A DNA stretch of 9,986 nt. Origin: an uncultured Clostridia bacterium. Lineage in GTDB: Bacteria; Bacillota; Clostridia; Christensenellales; Pumilibacteraceae. Position 1 is the first letter of the stretch, and the number at the start of each line of letters is the position of its first letter. The notes below the pieces were generated by a model. That model was not told the DNA's origin, searched no databases, and was given only the letters and a program-made list of their open reading frames with translations. The stretch spans positions 1-9,986 of the forward strand of contig CANDJX010000055.1 in NCBI GenBank assembly GCA_947385185.1, read 5' to 3'. The position numbers were made by a program, and so were the translations under genes. Positions 1-7,444 of the stretch are shown in pieces.

Positions 1-891
1 AAGCTCTACGAGTTTGCTTACGAGCATACGCATGGCGTATTCTTTGTTCTGCGTCTGACTGCGCTGCGTCTGACAGCTCGTTACGACACCGGTCGGGATA
101 TGCGTAATGCGGACGGCGGAGTCGGTCTTGTTTATGTGCTGACCGCCCGCGCCCGAACTGCGGTACGTATCTATGCGCAGATCCTTGTCTTCGATCTTGA
201 TTTCCGTATCGTTTTCGATCTCGGGCATGACCTCGAGGCTCGCAAACGAAGTATGACGGCGCGCGTTGGAATCGAACGGCGAAATACGAACGAGTCTGTG
301 CACGCCCTTTTCCGCTTTTAAGTATCCGTAAGCGTTATCGCCGCTGACCTTGAACGTAACGGTCTTTATGCCCGCCTCGTCGCCGGGAAGAAAATCGAGT
401 TCTTCGTAAGAGTACCCCATTTTGTCGCAAAACATCTGATACATTCTGTACAGCATACTCGTCCAGTCCTGCGCTTCCGTTCCGCCCGCGCCCGCGTGCA
501 AAGTAAGAATCGCGTTGCACGAGTCGTATTCGCCTTTGAGAAGGGACTGAATATGCAGGCGTTCGAGCGGCTCGACGAGTTTATCGAGTTCGGCGGCGAC
601 CTCGGCAAGCGATTCCTCGTCGTTCTCCGACGCCGCCATATCGAGCAATCCGTCGAGATCGGACAGATCCGTTCTCATTTTTTCTATCGCTTCGATCTTG
701 TCGCCTGCGTTTTTCGCCTCTTTGTTTATCTGTTCCGCGCGTTTTAAGTCCGAATACAGTTCGGGATCTTCCTGTTCTTTCCTCAGTTCCTCGTAACGGC
801 TCTTCAAAACAGGCAAATCGGCGGCGCTTTCGATGCCGTCGAATTTGCTTTTCATTTCTTTGATTTTTATTCTGAGATCGTCAGCCAGCAT
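1..891 (-). CDS. prfB: Peptide chain release factor 2 (RF2), 3' end outside window
   Basis: RF2 recognises UAA and UGA stop codons in the ribosomal A site and triggers peptidyl-tRNA hydrolysis. The visible 297 residues contain the N-terminal helical domain (about 1-110), the stop-codon-reading tripeptide SPF at 204-206 within RISPFDSNARRHTSF, and the catalytic GGQ at 249-251 within SSGAGGQHINKTDSAV. From this ATG these motifs fall within one residue of their places in E. coli RF2 (205-207 and 250-252), which supports the start chosen. About 70 C-terminal residues are cut off by the window edge. The ATG lies inside the last codons of secA (11-base overlap), with only a weak GGA as ribosome site, so translational coupling to secA is likely. 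The frame is continuous: there is no in-frame TGA near codons 20-30, so the +1 programmed frameshift that autoregulates prfB in many bacteria is absent. SPF rather than a PxT motif separates it from RF1. Confidence 0.97.
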   Translation of the reverse strand, partial: MLADDLRIKIKEMKSKFDGIESAADLPVLKSRYEELRKEQEDPELYSDLKRAEQINKEAKNAGDKIEAIEKMRTDLSDLDGLLDMAASENDEESLAEVAAELDKLVEPLERLHIQSLLKGEYDSCNAILTLHAGAGGTEAQDWTSMLYRMYQMFCDKMGYSYEELDFLPGDEAGIKTVTFKVSGDNAYGYLKAEKGVHRLVRISPFDSNARRHTSFASLEVMPEIENDTEIKIEDKDLRIDTYRSSGAGGQHINKTDSAVRITHIPTGVVTSCQTQRSQTQNKEYAMRMLVSKLVEL

Positions 892-3718
892 TTTTTCCGC
901 AACAATCCTTATATTTTTTGGGCGTACCGTCCGGCCAACAAGCTCCGCAAGGGCACGGTTCGTTACGGGAAGGCAATTTTGCCTTTACGATAGTTTCTTT
1001 GCTTTCCGTGAATTTAGCCGAATTGTCGCCTGCGGATGCGCGTACTTCCTCGCCGACCTGCTTACGCTGTTGTACTTTTTCGTCGCGTTTGATTTCGGAA
1101 ATATGCGTAAGGTTGCCTACGATATGTTCCTGTATCCTGCCCGTCATGTCGCCGAACATCTCATAGCCTTCTTTCTTATACACCATGACGGGATCCTGTT
1201 GTCCGTAAGCGTAAAGACCGACGTTGCGGCGAAGATCGTCCATCTCGTCGATGTGAGCCATCCACTGATTATCGATCACGCGGAGGAACAGATTGCGTTC
1301 GAACTCGGCGAGGTTGAAACCGACTTCGTCCGCCTGACGGCAAATTTCGTCGTATCTGCCGAGGACGGAACCTGCGAGCTTTTCGCCCACTTCTTCCGCC
1401 GACAGCGACGAAAGAACGGTATCGGAGAAGAACACTTCGCCTTTCGGAACGATCGCAAGTTGCTGTGCGATAGCGCGGTTGAGTCCCTCGTTATCCCATT
1501 CGTTCCAGTCCGTTTTGGGATTCGTATATTTCTTTACGACCTTGAACGCCTGATCTTTAAGCATGGTAAGAATCTGTTCGTGAACGCTCTCGCCTCTGAG
1601 CACTTTGTCGCGTTCGCCGTAAATAATCTTACGCTGAGTATTCATGACGTTATCGTACTCGAGGACGTTGAGTCGCTTACTGTAGTTGATGCCTTCGAGG
1701 CGTTTCTGCGCCATTTCGATAGCCCCCGAAAGCATACGAGATTCGATGGGCGTATCGTCCTCGCCCGAAATATACTCGGCAAGACGCTTGATACGCTCCC
1801 CGCCGAACAGCTTGATCATTTCGTCGTCGACCGACAGATAGAATACCGACGAACCGGGGTCGCCCTGTCGTCCCGCACGTCCGCGGAGCTGGTTGTCGAT
1901 ACGGCGCGATTCGTGACGCTCGGTACCTATTATCCGAAGTCCGCCTACCGCCTCGACCTCGGTTTTTTCCTTATCCGTCTGTTCCTTGAACTCGTTATAC
2001 AGCTTGCCGTACGTTTCGCGCGCTTCGAGTATTTCGCTTCCCGCGGCGTTGCGTTCGGCGGAAGGAACGGCGAATACGTCTTCCGGCTCGACTGTCATAT
2101 GCGAAGAAGCAAGTTCGATGATTTCCTCGGGCACGCCTTCCTTTTTCATCTTGTTTTTGGCAAGGAATTCGGCGTTTCCTCCGAGCAGTATATCTGTGCC
2201 TCGACCCGCCATGTTGGTGGCGATCGTAACCGCGCCGAAGCGTCCCGCCTGAGCGACGATGTCCGCCTCTTTCTCATGGTTCTTTGCGTTGAGAACGTTG
2301 TGGATTATCTTATCCTTACGGAGCATTCTGGAAAGCTCCTCGCTCTTTTCGACGTTCGTCGTGCCTACGAGTACGGGTTGACCTCTGCCCGCACATTCTT
2401 TGATGTCCGCGACGACGCTACGCAGTTTCGCGTCCTCGGACGCAAATACCTTATCCGTTTCGTCGATTCGGCGGCTGGGAATGTTGGGCGGAATGACTAC
2501 GACGTCAAGCCCGTAAATACCTTTGAACTCGGTTTCTTCCGTCTTTGCCGTACCGGTCATGCCCGACAGTTTGGTATAAAGACGGAAATAGTTCTGGAAC
2601 GTAACGGTCGCGAGCGTCATATTCTCGCCCTGTATCTTGACGTTTTCTTTCGCTTCGATAGCCTGATGAAGTCCGTCGCTGTAACGGCGTCCGGGCATCA
2701 GACGTCCGGTAAACTCGTCGACGATAACGATCTCGCCGTCCTTGACGATATAATCCACGTCCTTTTTCATTATATAATTGGCGCGGAGCGCGTTGTTGAT
2801 ATAATGGTTGAGTTCGCTGTGCTCGGCGTCGGCAAGATTCTCTATGCCGAAATCGCGTTCGGCGCGAATGATACCGTTGAGCGTAAGCGATATAGCGCGT
2901 TTTTTATGGTCGATCTCGTAATCCCCGTCCGCTTCCTCGTTCTGGTTGATTACTTTGCCTTCTTCGTCCACGTTGGTGGATTCGCGAAGTCTGCGGACGA
3001 AGCGCTGGCAGGACTGATAAAGCGTGCTCGAATCCTTGCCCTTGCCGCTTATGATGAGAGGAGTCCTCGCTTCGTCTATAAGAATGGAGTCCACCTCGTC
3101 GACTATACAGAAATTATGCCCGCGCTGCATCTTCTGATTTTCGTAAACGACCATATTGTCACGCAGGTAGTCGAAACCGAATTCGTTATTCGTTCCGTAA
3201 GTAATATCGCAGGCGTACGCCTTGCGCTTTTCTTCCCGACTCTGATTCGGATAAACGACGCCGACGGTCATGCCGAGGAAACGCGGAATCTTTCCCATCC
3301 ATTCCGCGTCACGCTTTGCAAGATAATCGTTGACGGTGACGATGTGAACGCCTTTCCCCGTAAGGGCATTGAGGTACGAAGGAAGAGTTTCGGTAAGCGT
3401 TTTACCTTCGCCGGTCTTCATCTCCGCGATACGCCCCTGATGAAGCACGATGCCGCCCATCATCTGTACGTCGTAATGACGAAGCCCGGTGACGCGCCGA
3501 GACGCCTCGCGGACGACCGCATACGCTTCGGGAAGAATACCGTCCAACGTTTCGCCGGCGGCAAGTCTTTCCTTGAACTTGCCCGTCATTGCTTTGAGCT
3601 CGTCGTCGGTCATTGCCGAATATGCCGGCTCGTACGAATTGATCTTATCGACGAGCTTGCCGATCTTCTTGAGGTGTCTGCGATTATCGCCCTCGGAAAT
3701 CCATTTGATAATACCCAT
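881..3718 (-). CDS. secA: Protein translocase ATPase SecA
   Basis: SecA is the ATP-driven motor that pushes preproteins through SecYEG at the cytoplasmic membrane. At 945 residues it is longer than B. subtilis SecA (841). Visible motifs: Walker A MKTGEGKT at 100-107; Walker B and DEVD at 204-213; the adjoining DEARTPLIISG; FTGRLMPGRRYSDGLHQA at 337-354 in the preprotein cross-linking/NBD1 region; GMTGTAKTE at 386-394; NMAGRGTDI at 502-510; and QLRGRAGRQGDPG at 610-622. An insertion of about 75 residues (516-590) between the last two motifs is common outside Bacillus. The helical wing and scaffold follow, with IDNQWMAHIDEMDDLR at 815-830. The C-terminal SEC-C zinc motif is an extended form, CPCG at 922-925 and CCG at 939-941, with an extra C927. 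The start has a good AAGGAG site (3724-3729) 5 bases upstream. secA lies 110 bp after pheA and overlaps prfB, the secA-prfB order known from B. subtilis. No clear separate promoter is visible, so it probably shares the upstream operon transcript. Confidence 0.98.
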   Translation of the reverse strand: MGIIKWISEGDNRRHLKKIGKLVDKINSYEPAYSAMTDDELKAMTGKFKERLAAGETLDGILPEAYAVVREASRRVTGLRHYDVQMMGGIVLHQGRIAEMKTGEGKTLTETLPSYLNALTGKGVHIVTVNDYLAKRDAEWMGKIPRFLGMTVGVVYPNQSREEKRKAYACDITYGTNNEFGFDYLRDNMVVYENQKMQRGHNFCIVDEVDSILIDEARTPLIISGKGKDSSTLYQSCQRFVRRLRESTNVDEEGKVINQNEEADGDYEIDHKKRAISLTLNGIIRAERDFGIENLADAEHSELNHYINNALRANYIMKKDVDYIVKDGEIVIVDEFTGRLMPGRRYSDGLHQAIEAKENVKIQGENMTLATVTFQNYFRLYTKLSGMTGTAKTEETEFKGIYGLDVVVIPPNIPSRRIDETDKVFASEDAKLRSVVADIKECAGRGQPVLVGTTNVEKSEELSRMLRKDKIIHNVLNAKNHEKEADIVAQAGRFGAVTIATNMAGRGTDILLGGNAEFLAKNKMKKEGVPEEIIELASSHMTVEPEDVFAVPSAERNAAGSEILEARETYGKLYNEFKEQTDKEKTEVEAVGGLRIIGTERHESRRIDNQLRGRAGRQGDPGSSVFYLSVDDEMIKLFGGERIKRLAEYISGEDDTPIESRMLSGAIEMAQKRLEGINYSKRLNVLEYDNVMNTQRKIIYGERDKVLRGESVHEQILTMLKDQAFKVVKKYTNPKTDWNEWDNEGLNRAIAQQLAIVPKGEVFFSDTVLSSLSAEEVGEKLAGSVLGRYDEICRQADEVGFNLAEFERNLFLRVIDNQWMAHIDEMDDLRRNVGLYAYGQQDPVMVYKKEGYEMFGDMTGRIQEHIVGNLTHISEIKRDEKVQQRKQVGEEVRASAGDNSAKFTESKETIVKAKLPSRNEPCPCGACWPDGTPKKYKDCCGKNAG

Positions 3719-3828
3719 TTATGCTCCTTCGCCGCCTTTTTCGTTATAAAAAGCGACGCCCCGGACCGCACTTCCGCTCGCCTGAAGCAAACGCGTGCGT
3801 CCTTTTGTATTCCTGATTATTTTCGGCT

Positions 3829-4623
3829 TTATACCGAGCCGTAACGTCCCAAAAATTTGATTGCGAGCGTAGTCCTCGCAAGCACGCCGAGCACTTCGGC
3901 AAGTTCCCTGTCCGTGCCGTCGAAGTCGAAATCGACGAAAAATACATAACGTCCGAGCACGGATTTGTGCGGCCTCGATTCGATTTTGCACAAGTTAAGT
4001 CCGAAACCGTTTAACGCTTCGAGCGCTTCCACGAGCGCGCCCGGCTTGTTCCTCGTTTCGAAAACGACGCTGCATTTGTTTCCGCGCTCCGTCGGTTCTC
4101 CCGAAAGCATAACGAAACGAGTGGCGTTGTTCTTGACGTCCTCTATTTCGCCGTCGAGTATGACCTGTCCTTCGCCCGCAGTTCTGGCGATCGCCGCGGT
4201 GCTTTTATCTTTCACGAGCGACAACGCCTGCGCCGTGCTCGATACCGCTATCACGTCCGCATCCGCGAAAGTCTCGAGCAAATAATCGTTGCATTGAGAA
4301 ATCGCCTGAGGATGCGAGTAAATCACTTTTATATCGCGTTTATCCGTCCCTTCGAGACCTACGAGGTTCTGAGGAATGGCGAGCACCGTTTCTTTCGTTA
4401 TATAAAGCGGCAACGTCCAAAGCGCGTCGAGCGTATCGGCTATGCTGCCTCCGCACGAGTTCTCTATAGGCGCGATCGCATAATCGCTTTTTCCGTTCGT
4501 GACCGCGGCTATGGATTCGTAAACAGTATTGAATCCGATCAGTTCGTCGCCGCCCTTTGCGACTTTGAGCGCGGCGGCGTACGTATGCGTATATTTATCG
4601 CCGAGGAATGATATTCTGCTCAT
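3829..4623 (-). CDS. pheA: Prephenate dehydratase with C-terminal ACT domain
   Basis: Cytoplasmic enzyme of phenylalanine synthesis: it decarboxylates and dehydrates prephenate to phenylpyruvate. The 264 residues match the monofunctional family (usually about 270-290); no chorismate mutase domain is fused. Catalytic-domain motifs seen: PIENS at 52-56 followed by GGS; HPQAISQC at 104-111; and NNATRF at 165-170, which holds the conserved catalytic Thr (T168). The ACT regulatory domain begins near residue 185, with GALV at 195-198 and ESRP at 215-218, the motifs that bind phenylalanine, so feedback inhibition by Phe is expected. Odd point: the first family motif, usually GPxGTFS, reads GDKYTHT at 8-14. 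The Thr is kept but the Pro and Gly are lost. The ATG overlaps the stop of the Rho-like gene as ATGA and has little Shine-Dalgarno of its own (CGGAAA), so translation is probably coupled to that gene. Confidence 0.96.
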   Translation of the reverse strand: MSRISFLGDKYTHTYAAALKVAKGGDELIGFNTVYESIAAVTNGKSDYAIAPIENSCGGSIADTLDALWTLPLYITKETVLAIPQNLVGLEGTDKRDIKVIYSHPQAISQCNDYLLETFADADVIAVSSTAQALSLVKDKSTAAIARTAGEGQVILDGEIEDVKNNATRFVMLSGEPTERGNKCSVVFETRNKPGALVEALEALNGFGLNLCKIESRPHKSVLGRYVFFVDFDFDGTDRELAEVLGVLARTTLAIKFLGRYGSV

Positions 4624-5726
4624 TTTCCGAAGTCCGTAAATTGCAAAAGAAGCTCGTCCGGAGTGCCGTCTTTTTTAAGCCGCTCGAGCTTTTTGCGCGA
4701 GAACGGATCGTCCGAACGCCCGGCGCTGACGAGTTCGTCCACAAGCACTACGCCGTCCCTGATTATTATTCTGCCGTCCGTTTCGGTCATGCCGCCCACC
4801 ACTATCACGGTCAAAGACGCCGTTTTCGTGGCTTTGACGGCTTCGACGAAATCGGTAACGTCCACGCAAGGCGCATATATCACCGCGACCGCAGGTATGC
4901 CGCGCTCGACCGAACGCTTCATCATTTCGAGCATATACGGATATTCCGACCTATCGCCGTCGAGAACGACCGCTTCGGGGTTAAGCAACGGGTCGAGTTC
5001 TTCCGAAATTTTTTCGCTTACGTTCTCGAAAATTCCGAATACTTCGCCGCCGAACGATATATACAGTCCTTTCAGAATATCCAGCGCGACCTGTTCGAGC
5101 ATGGGAGTATCCGAATCGGACACCGACGTGACGCAAACGGAACGACCGCCGACGAGCGAAAGCACGTTCGTGAGCAGTTTCAGTATGGCGTTATTTCCTT
5201 CTATTCCTATGGGAATACTCGGCTCGTAAGATTCCAGATCTTCGAACAACACCCTTCTCATAGGCTTGGCGGGTTCTTCGTTCAAATACCGCAAACGACG
5301 AAGGATCTTGATCCGATTGCCCGGGACAAGACCTATATCGCCCACAACGCGGTCTCCGGCGACGATATTGAAAGACCTGACGTTTTCCTCCGAAACGTAC
5401 ACGTCCGATTCCGGAGTGTCTTTGAACGGATCGCGACGCAGAACGCCGTCGCCCTCTCTGAACGGGCAAAAATATCCCGCAAACATCTGCATATGCGTGC
5501 GCGGGGTCGCGTTGCTCACGAGCGTGCGACGTTCTTCGGGCGAAAATTCGTACAGATTAAACTTATGCCTGGTAAGTCCGAGTTCCAATTCGCGACGGCG
5601 CACAGCTTCGTCGAGCTGAGCTTTGCTGAGCCTCGTCGGAGCTTTTACGCCTATCTTTTTCGCATATTTGCGCTTAACGTGAATATTCGAATCTCTGCCG
5701 CTGAGTTTTACTTTCCTTGTAGCCAT
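4620..5726 (-). CDS. Degenerate Rho-like protein, predicted ATPase-dead paralogue of termination factor Rho
   Basis: By eye this 368-residue protein follows Rho along its length. Residues 1-25 are basic. Residues 31-50 (RLSKAQLDEAVRRRELELG) resemble the Rho N-terminal helical domain. Residues 81-150 match the RNA-binding OB fold: DVYVSEENVRSFNIVAGDRV (108-127) corresponds to DIYVSPSQIRRFNLRTGDTI of E. coli Rho. RVLFEDLESYEP (158-169) corresponds to KILFENLTPLHA. The ATPase core follows, but where Rho has GQRGLIVAPPKAGKTML this protein has GRSVCVTSVSDSDTPML (194-210) at the same spacing, so the Walker A Lys becomes T207, the preceding Gly D206 and the following Thr P208. The Walker B segment LLDS becomes IYAP (283-286), and the RNP1 motif GFGFLR becomes GDGVLR. 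It is therefore unlikely to hydrolyse ATP or translocate on RNA. The function is unknown. A regulator of Rho, or an RNA-binding or structural role, is possible. It heads an operon with pheA, secA and prfB. No Shine-Dalgarno precedes the ATG. Homology is fairly sure; inactivity is an inference. Confidence 0.8.
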   Translation of the reverse strand: MATRKVKLSGRDSNIHVKRKYAKKIGVKAPTRLSKAQLDEAVRRRELELGLTRHKFNLYEFSPEERRTLVSNATPRTHMQMFAGYFCPFREGDGVLRRDPFKDTPESDVYVSEENVRSFNIVAGDRVVGDIGLVPGNRIKILRRLRYLNEEPAKPMRRVLFEDLESYEPSIPIGIEGNNAILKLLTNVLSLVGGRSVCVTSVSDSDTPMLEQVALDILKGLYISFGGEVFGIFENVSEKISEELDPLLNPEAVVLDGDRSEYPYMLEMMKRSVERGIPAVAVIYAPCVDVTDFVEAVKATKTASLTVIVVGGMTETDGRIIIRDGVVLVDELVSAGRSDDPFSRKKLERLKKDGTPDELLLQFTDFGK

Positions 5727-5734
5727 TGAATCAA

Positions 5735-5763
5735 ATTATATCACAACGCGCGTCGATTGTCAA
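5735..5763 (-). promoter_or_regulatory. Perfect sigma-A promoter of the Rho-like/pheA/secA/prfB operon
   Basis: Read on the minus strand, TTGACA (5758-5763) is followed by exactly 17 bases and TATAAT (5735-5740), 12 of 12 consensus positions. Transcription should begin near 5728, about 0-4 bases before the ATG at 5726. This leaves no room for a ribosome binding site, so the message is predicted to be leaderless. Confidence 0.88.
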
Positions 5764-5811
5764 TGCGGTGCGTTGAATTTTTTATAAAATACGGTAAAAA
5801 TCGTTAAAACT

Positions 5812-6252
5812 TCAATGCCGCGTGTCGAATATGATCGTGACCGGTCCGTCGTTCGTCTGTTCTATCTTCATATCCGCGCCGAACACGCCCTTTTTGACCT
5901 TAAGCCCGGTGTCGGCAAGTCGCGCCGCGGTATACTCGTATAACTCGTTCGCGCGGGTCGGATCCTCGGCTTCCGTAAAACTCGGACGGTTTCCCTTCCG
6001 GCAATCGCCGTAAAGCGTAAACTGCGACACGAGCAGAATTTCTCCGCCGACGCCGAGTGCGGACAGATCCATCTTTCCTTCGCGTTCGAAAACGCGGAGA
6101 TTGGATATTTTACGGACGGCAACGTCCGCGTCCGCTTCGGTATCGCCTTTGCCCACGCCGAGATATACGACCAGTCCTTTGCCTGTTTTGCTTATTTCTT
6201 CGCCGTCTACGGTCAGACGCGCAGACAGCACGCGTTGAATGACAAGTTTCAT
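5812..6252 (-). CDS. dtd: D-aminoacyl-tRNA deacylase
   Basis: Dtd removes D-amino acids (and glycine mischarged on tRNA-Ala) from tRNAs by an RNA-based mechanism, keeping D-residues out of proteins. The 146 residues match the usual length of about 145-150. Both family signatures are present: SQFTLYGD at 76-83 and the Gly-cisPro dipeptide G136-P137 within NDGPVTI near the C terminus. The N terminus MKLVIQRV is typical. The ATG overlaps the tatD stop codon as ATGA, so the two are probably translationally coupled. It is the last gene of the regulator-tatD-dtd group, ending 85 bases before the Rho-like gene. No convincing intrinsic terminator follows it. Confidence 0.97.
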   Translation of the reverse strand: MKLVIQRVLSARLTVDGEEISKTGKGLVVYLGVGKGDTEADADVAVRKISNLRVFEREGKMDLSALGVGGEILLVSQFTLYGDCRKGNRPSFTEAEDPTRANELYEYTAARLADTGLKVKKGVFGADMKIEQTNDGPVTIIFDTRH

Positions 6253-7016
6253 TTTTCACCGCCTTGCATCTTGAAAAACGCTCTTTTTGCATTGTTTGCC
6301 GTCAATTTCTCTACTATGTCAAACATAGTACCGCGTTCTTCGGCTAATTTTTCAATGGTATAACGAACGTAAGCGGGATAATTGGTTTCACCGCGACGCG
6401 GAGTCGGCGCAAGGTAAGGGCAATCGGTTTCGGCAAGAAGAAGCTCATCGGGAACGGATCTTATCGCTTCGCCTTTTTTTGCGTTCTTAAACGTAACCGT
6501 GCCCGCAAAAGATATGTAAAACCCGAGTCTGACGTATTCCCTCGCAAGCTCCGCCGACGAAGAAAAACAATGCATTACGACTCCGCTCGTAAGCCGCGGA
6601 GCAAACGATTTCAGGATCGGAAGCATATCGCCGTCGCAGTCGCGCGAGTGGATTATTACGGGCAGACGCGCCGCGGACGCTATTTCGAGTTGTTCGATAA
6701 ATTTCTTTTTCTGTACTTCCCTGTCCGGTTCGTCCCAATGATAATCCAGACCTATCTCGCCGTAAGCCACGACCTTCGGATGCGTCAACAAAGGAATTAT
6801 ACCGTCGAATCCGTCCTCATGCGTCAGTTCGCTCGGATGAATGCCGACGGCGGCGAATACTCTTTCATACTTTTCGGCAAGTCTTACCGCGGCGACGGAC
6901 GAAGATGTATCGTACCCGACCGTAACTACGGCTTCGAGTCCGTCCGACCCGAATGACTTAACTATTTCGTCGACGTCGTACCTGTCGTCGGTCAGATGGC
7001 AATGCGAATCTATCAT
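6249..7016 (-). CDS. tatD: TatD-family metal-dependent hydrolase (DNase)
   Basis: A TIM-barrel hydrolase of the TatD/YabD family. E. coli TatD is a Mg-dependent 3'-5' exonuclease linked to repair of peroxide-damaged DNA. This copy has 255 residues, the normal family length, and all expected metal ligands: H5 and H7 in DSHCHL, E87 in GEIGLDY, H123 in IIHSRD, H149 in MHCFSS, and D198 in ETDCPYLAP. The start has an AAGGAA site (7024-7029) 7 bases upstream. It begins 30 bases after the Fur-family gene and shares an ATGA overlap with dtd, so the three are probably one operon under the Fur-box promoter. A GC-rich hairpin at the regulator stop codon could lower its transcription. The exact substrate cannot be told from sequence; B. 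subtilis YabD is an equally close label. Confidence 0.95.
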   Translation of the reverse strand: MIDSHCHLTDDRYDVDEIVKSFGSDGLEAVVTVGYDTSSSVAAVRLAEKYERVFAAVGIHPSELTHEDGFDGIIPLLTHPKVVAYGEIGLDYHWDEPDREVQKKKFIEQLEIASAARLPVIIHSRDCDGDMLPILKSFAPRLTSGVVMHCFSSSAELAREYVRLGFYISFAGTVTFKNAKKGEAIRSVPDELLLAETDCPYLAPTPRRGETNYPAYVRYTIEKLAEERGTMFDIVEKLTANNAKRAFFKMQGGEK

Positions 7017-7039
7017 AATCGATTTCCTTAAAAGTAAAT

Positions 7040-7060
7040 CGGACGGTCATTCGCCGTCCG
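7040..7060 (-). promoter_or_regulatory. GC-rich hairpin over the stop codon of the Fur-family gene (possible attenuator)
   Basis: On the minus strand CGGACGG and CCGTCCG form a perfect 7-bp stem around a 7-base loop holding the final codon and TGA stop of the regulator. An interrupted U-rich stretch (ATTTACTTTT) follows, before the tatD ribosome site. It could give partial termination or RNA processing between the two genes. The broken U tract makes a full terminator unlikely. Confidence 0.45.
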
Positions 7061-7433
7061 TAAGTCCCGCGCACTCCCGGCAAAGTCCTTCAAACGATAT
7101 GCCCATGCGCTCTACGCTCCAACCGTCGGGGATCGTACCGACGTTTATACTCCCGGCTCCTATCTCCACGTCGGCTACCTTCCCGCAACGTCTGCACCTG
7201 ATATGCCAATGCGGATCGGTGCGATGATCGTAACGATTGACGTCGCGCGGTATGTCGACGGCAAGCAGATTGCCGCATACCGATTCGTCTTTGAGAATAC
7301 GGTATACGGTCGCTTTGCTTATACTCGGGTAAGCTCCGTGAACTGCGGCGTAAACGGCTTCGGCGCTCGGGTGGTTTGCCATTTGCGTCAGAATATCCAA
7401 GACCCGACGTTTTTGAGCGGTGTTTCTTTGCAT
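7047..7433 (-). CDS. Fur-family metalloregulator, PerR-like ligand set
   Basis: A DNA-binding repressor of the Fur/PerR/Zur family. The 128 residues are shorter than the usual 140-150 because the N-terminal arm is cut to a few residues. The winged helix includes ISKATVYRIL (38-47). The structural Zn site is intact: C80-x2-C83 and C118-x2-C121. The regulatory metal ligands of B. subtilis PerR (H37, D85, H91, H93, D104) all appear at a constant offset of 16: H21, D69, H75, H77, D88. Asp at the D104 position is the PerR trait linked to Fe-catalysed oxidation by peroxide; Fur proteins often have Glu there. However, the operator next to the gene is closer to a Fur box (TGATAATnATTATCA) than to a PerR box. 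The gene may thus sense peroxide or iron. It probably represses itself and the downstream tatD and dtd genes. The start follows an AGGA site. Confidence 0.93.
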   Translation of the reverse strand: MQRNTAQKRRVLDILTQMANHPSAEAVYAAVHGAYPSISKATVYRILKDESVCGNLLAVDIPRDVNRYDHRTDPHWHIRCRRCGKVADVEIGAGSINVGTIPDGWSVERMGISFEGLCRECAGLTDGE

Positions 7434-7444
7434 AATATCCTAAT

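Noticed and set aside
780..891. A programmed frameshift signal in prfB
   Set aside because: The reading frame has no TGA near codons 20-30 and no CTTTGA slip site, so RF2 is read in a single frame.
3719..3828. A possible leader peptide before secA: a TTG-started frame of about 23 codons ending TAA directly against the secA ATG, plus a weak stem CGCTTTTT/AAAAAGGCG before the ribosome site
   Set aside because: SecM-like control was considered, but the peptide has no signal sequence or hydrophobic stretch and no arrest motif that I recognise, the start is weak, and the stem is short, AT-rich and bulged.
833..3844. A 1003-codon open frame on the plus strand
   Set aside because: It is antisense to secA, whose motifs are complete. 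The frame stays open because of codon bias, and the translation shows no domain.
4608..5729. A 373-codon open frame on the plus strand
   Set aside because: It is antisense to the Rho-like gene, which has a promoter, coupling and recognisable homology. The plus-strand translation is rich in Arg/His/Phe and matches nothing.
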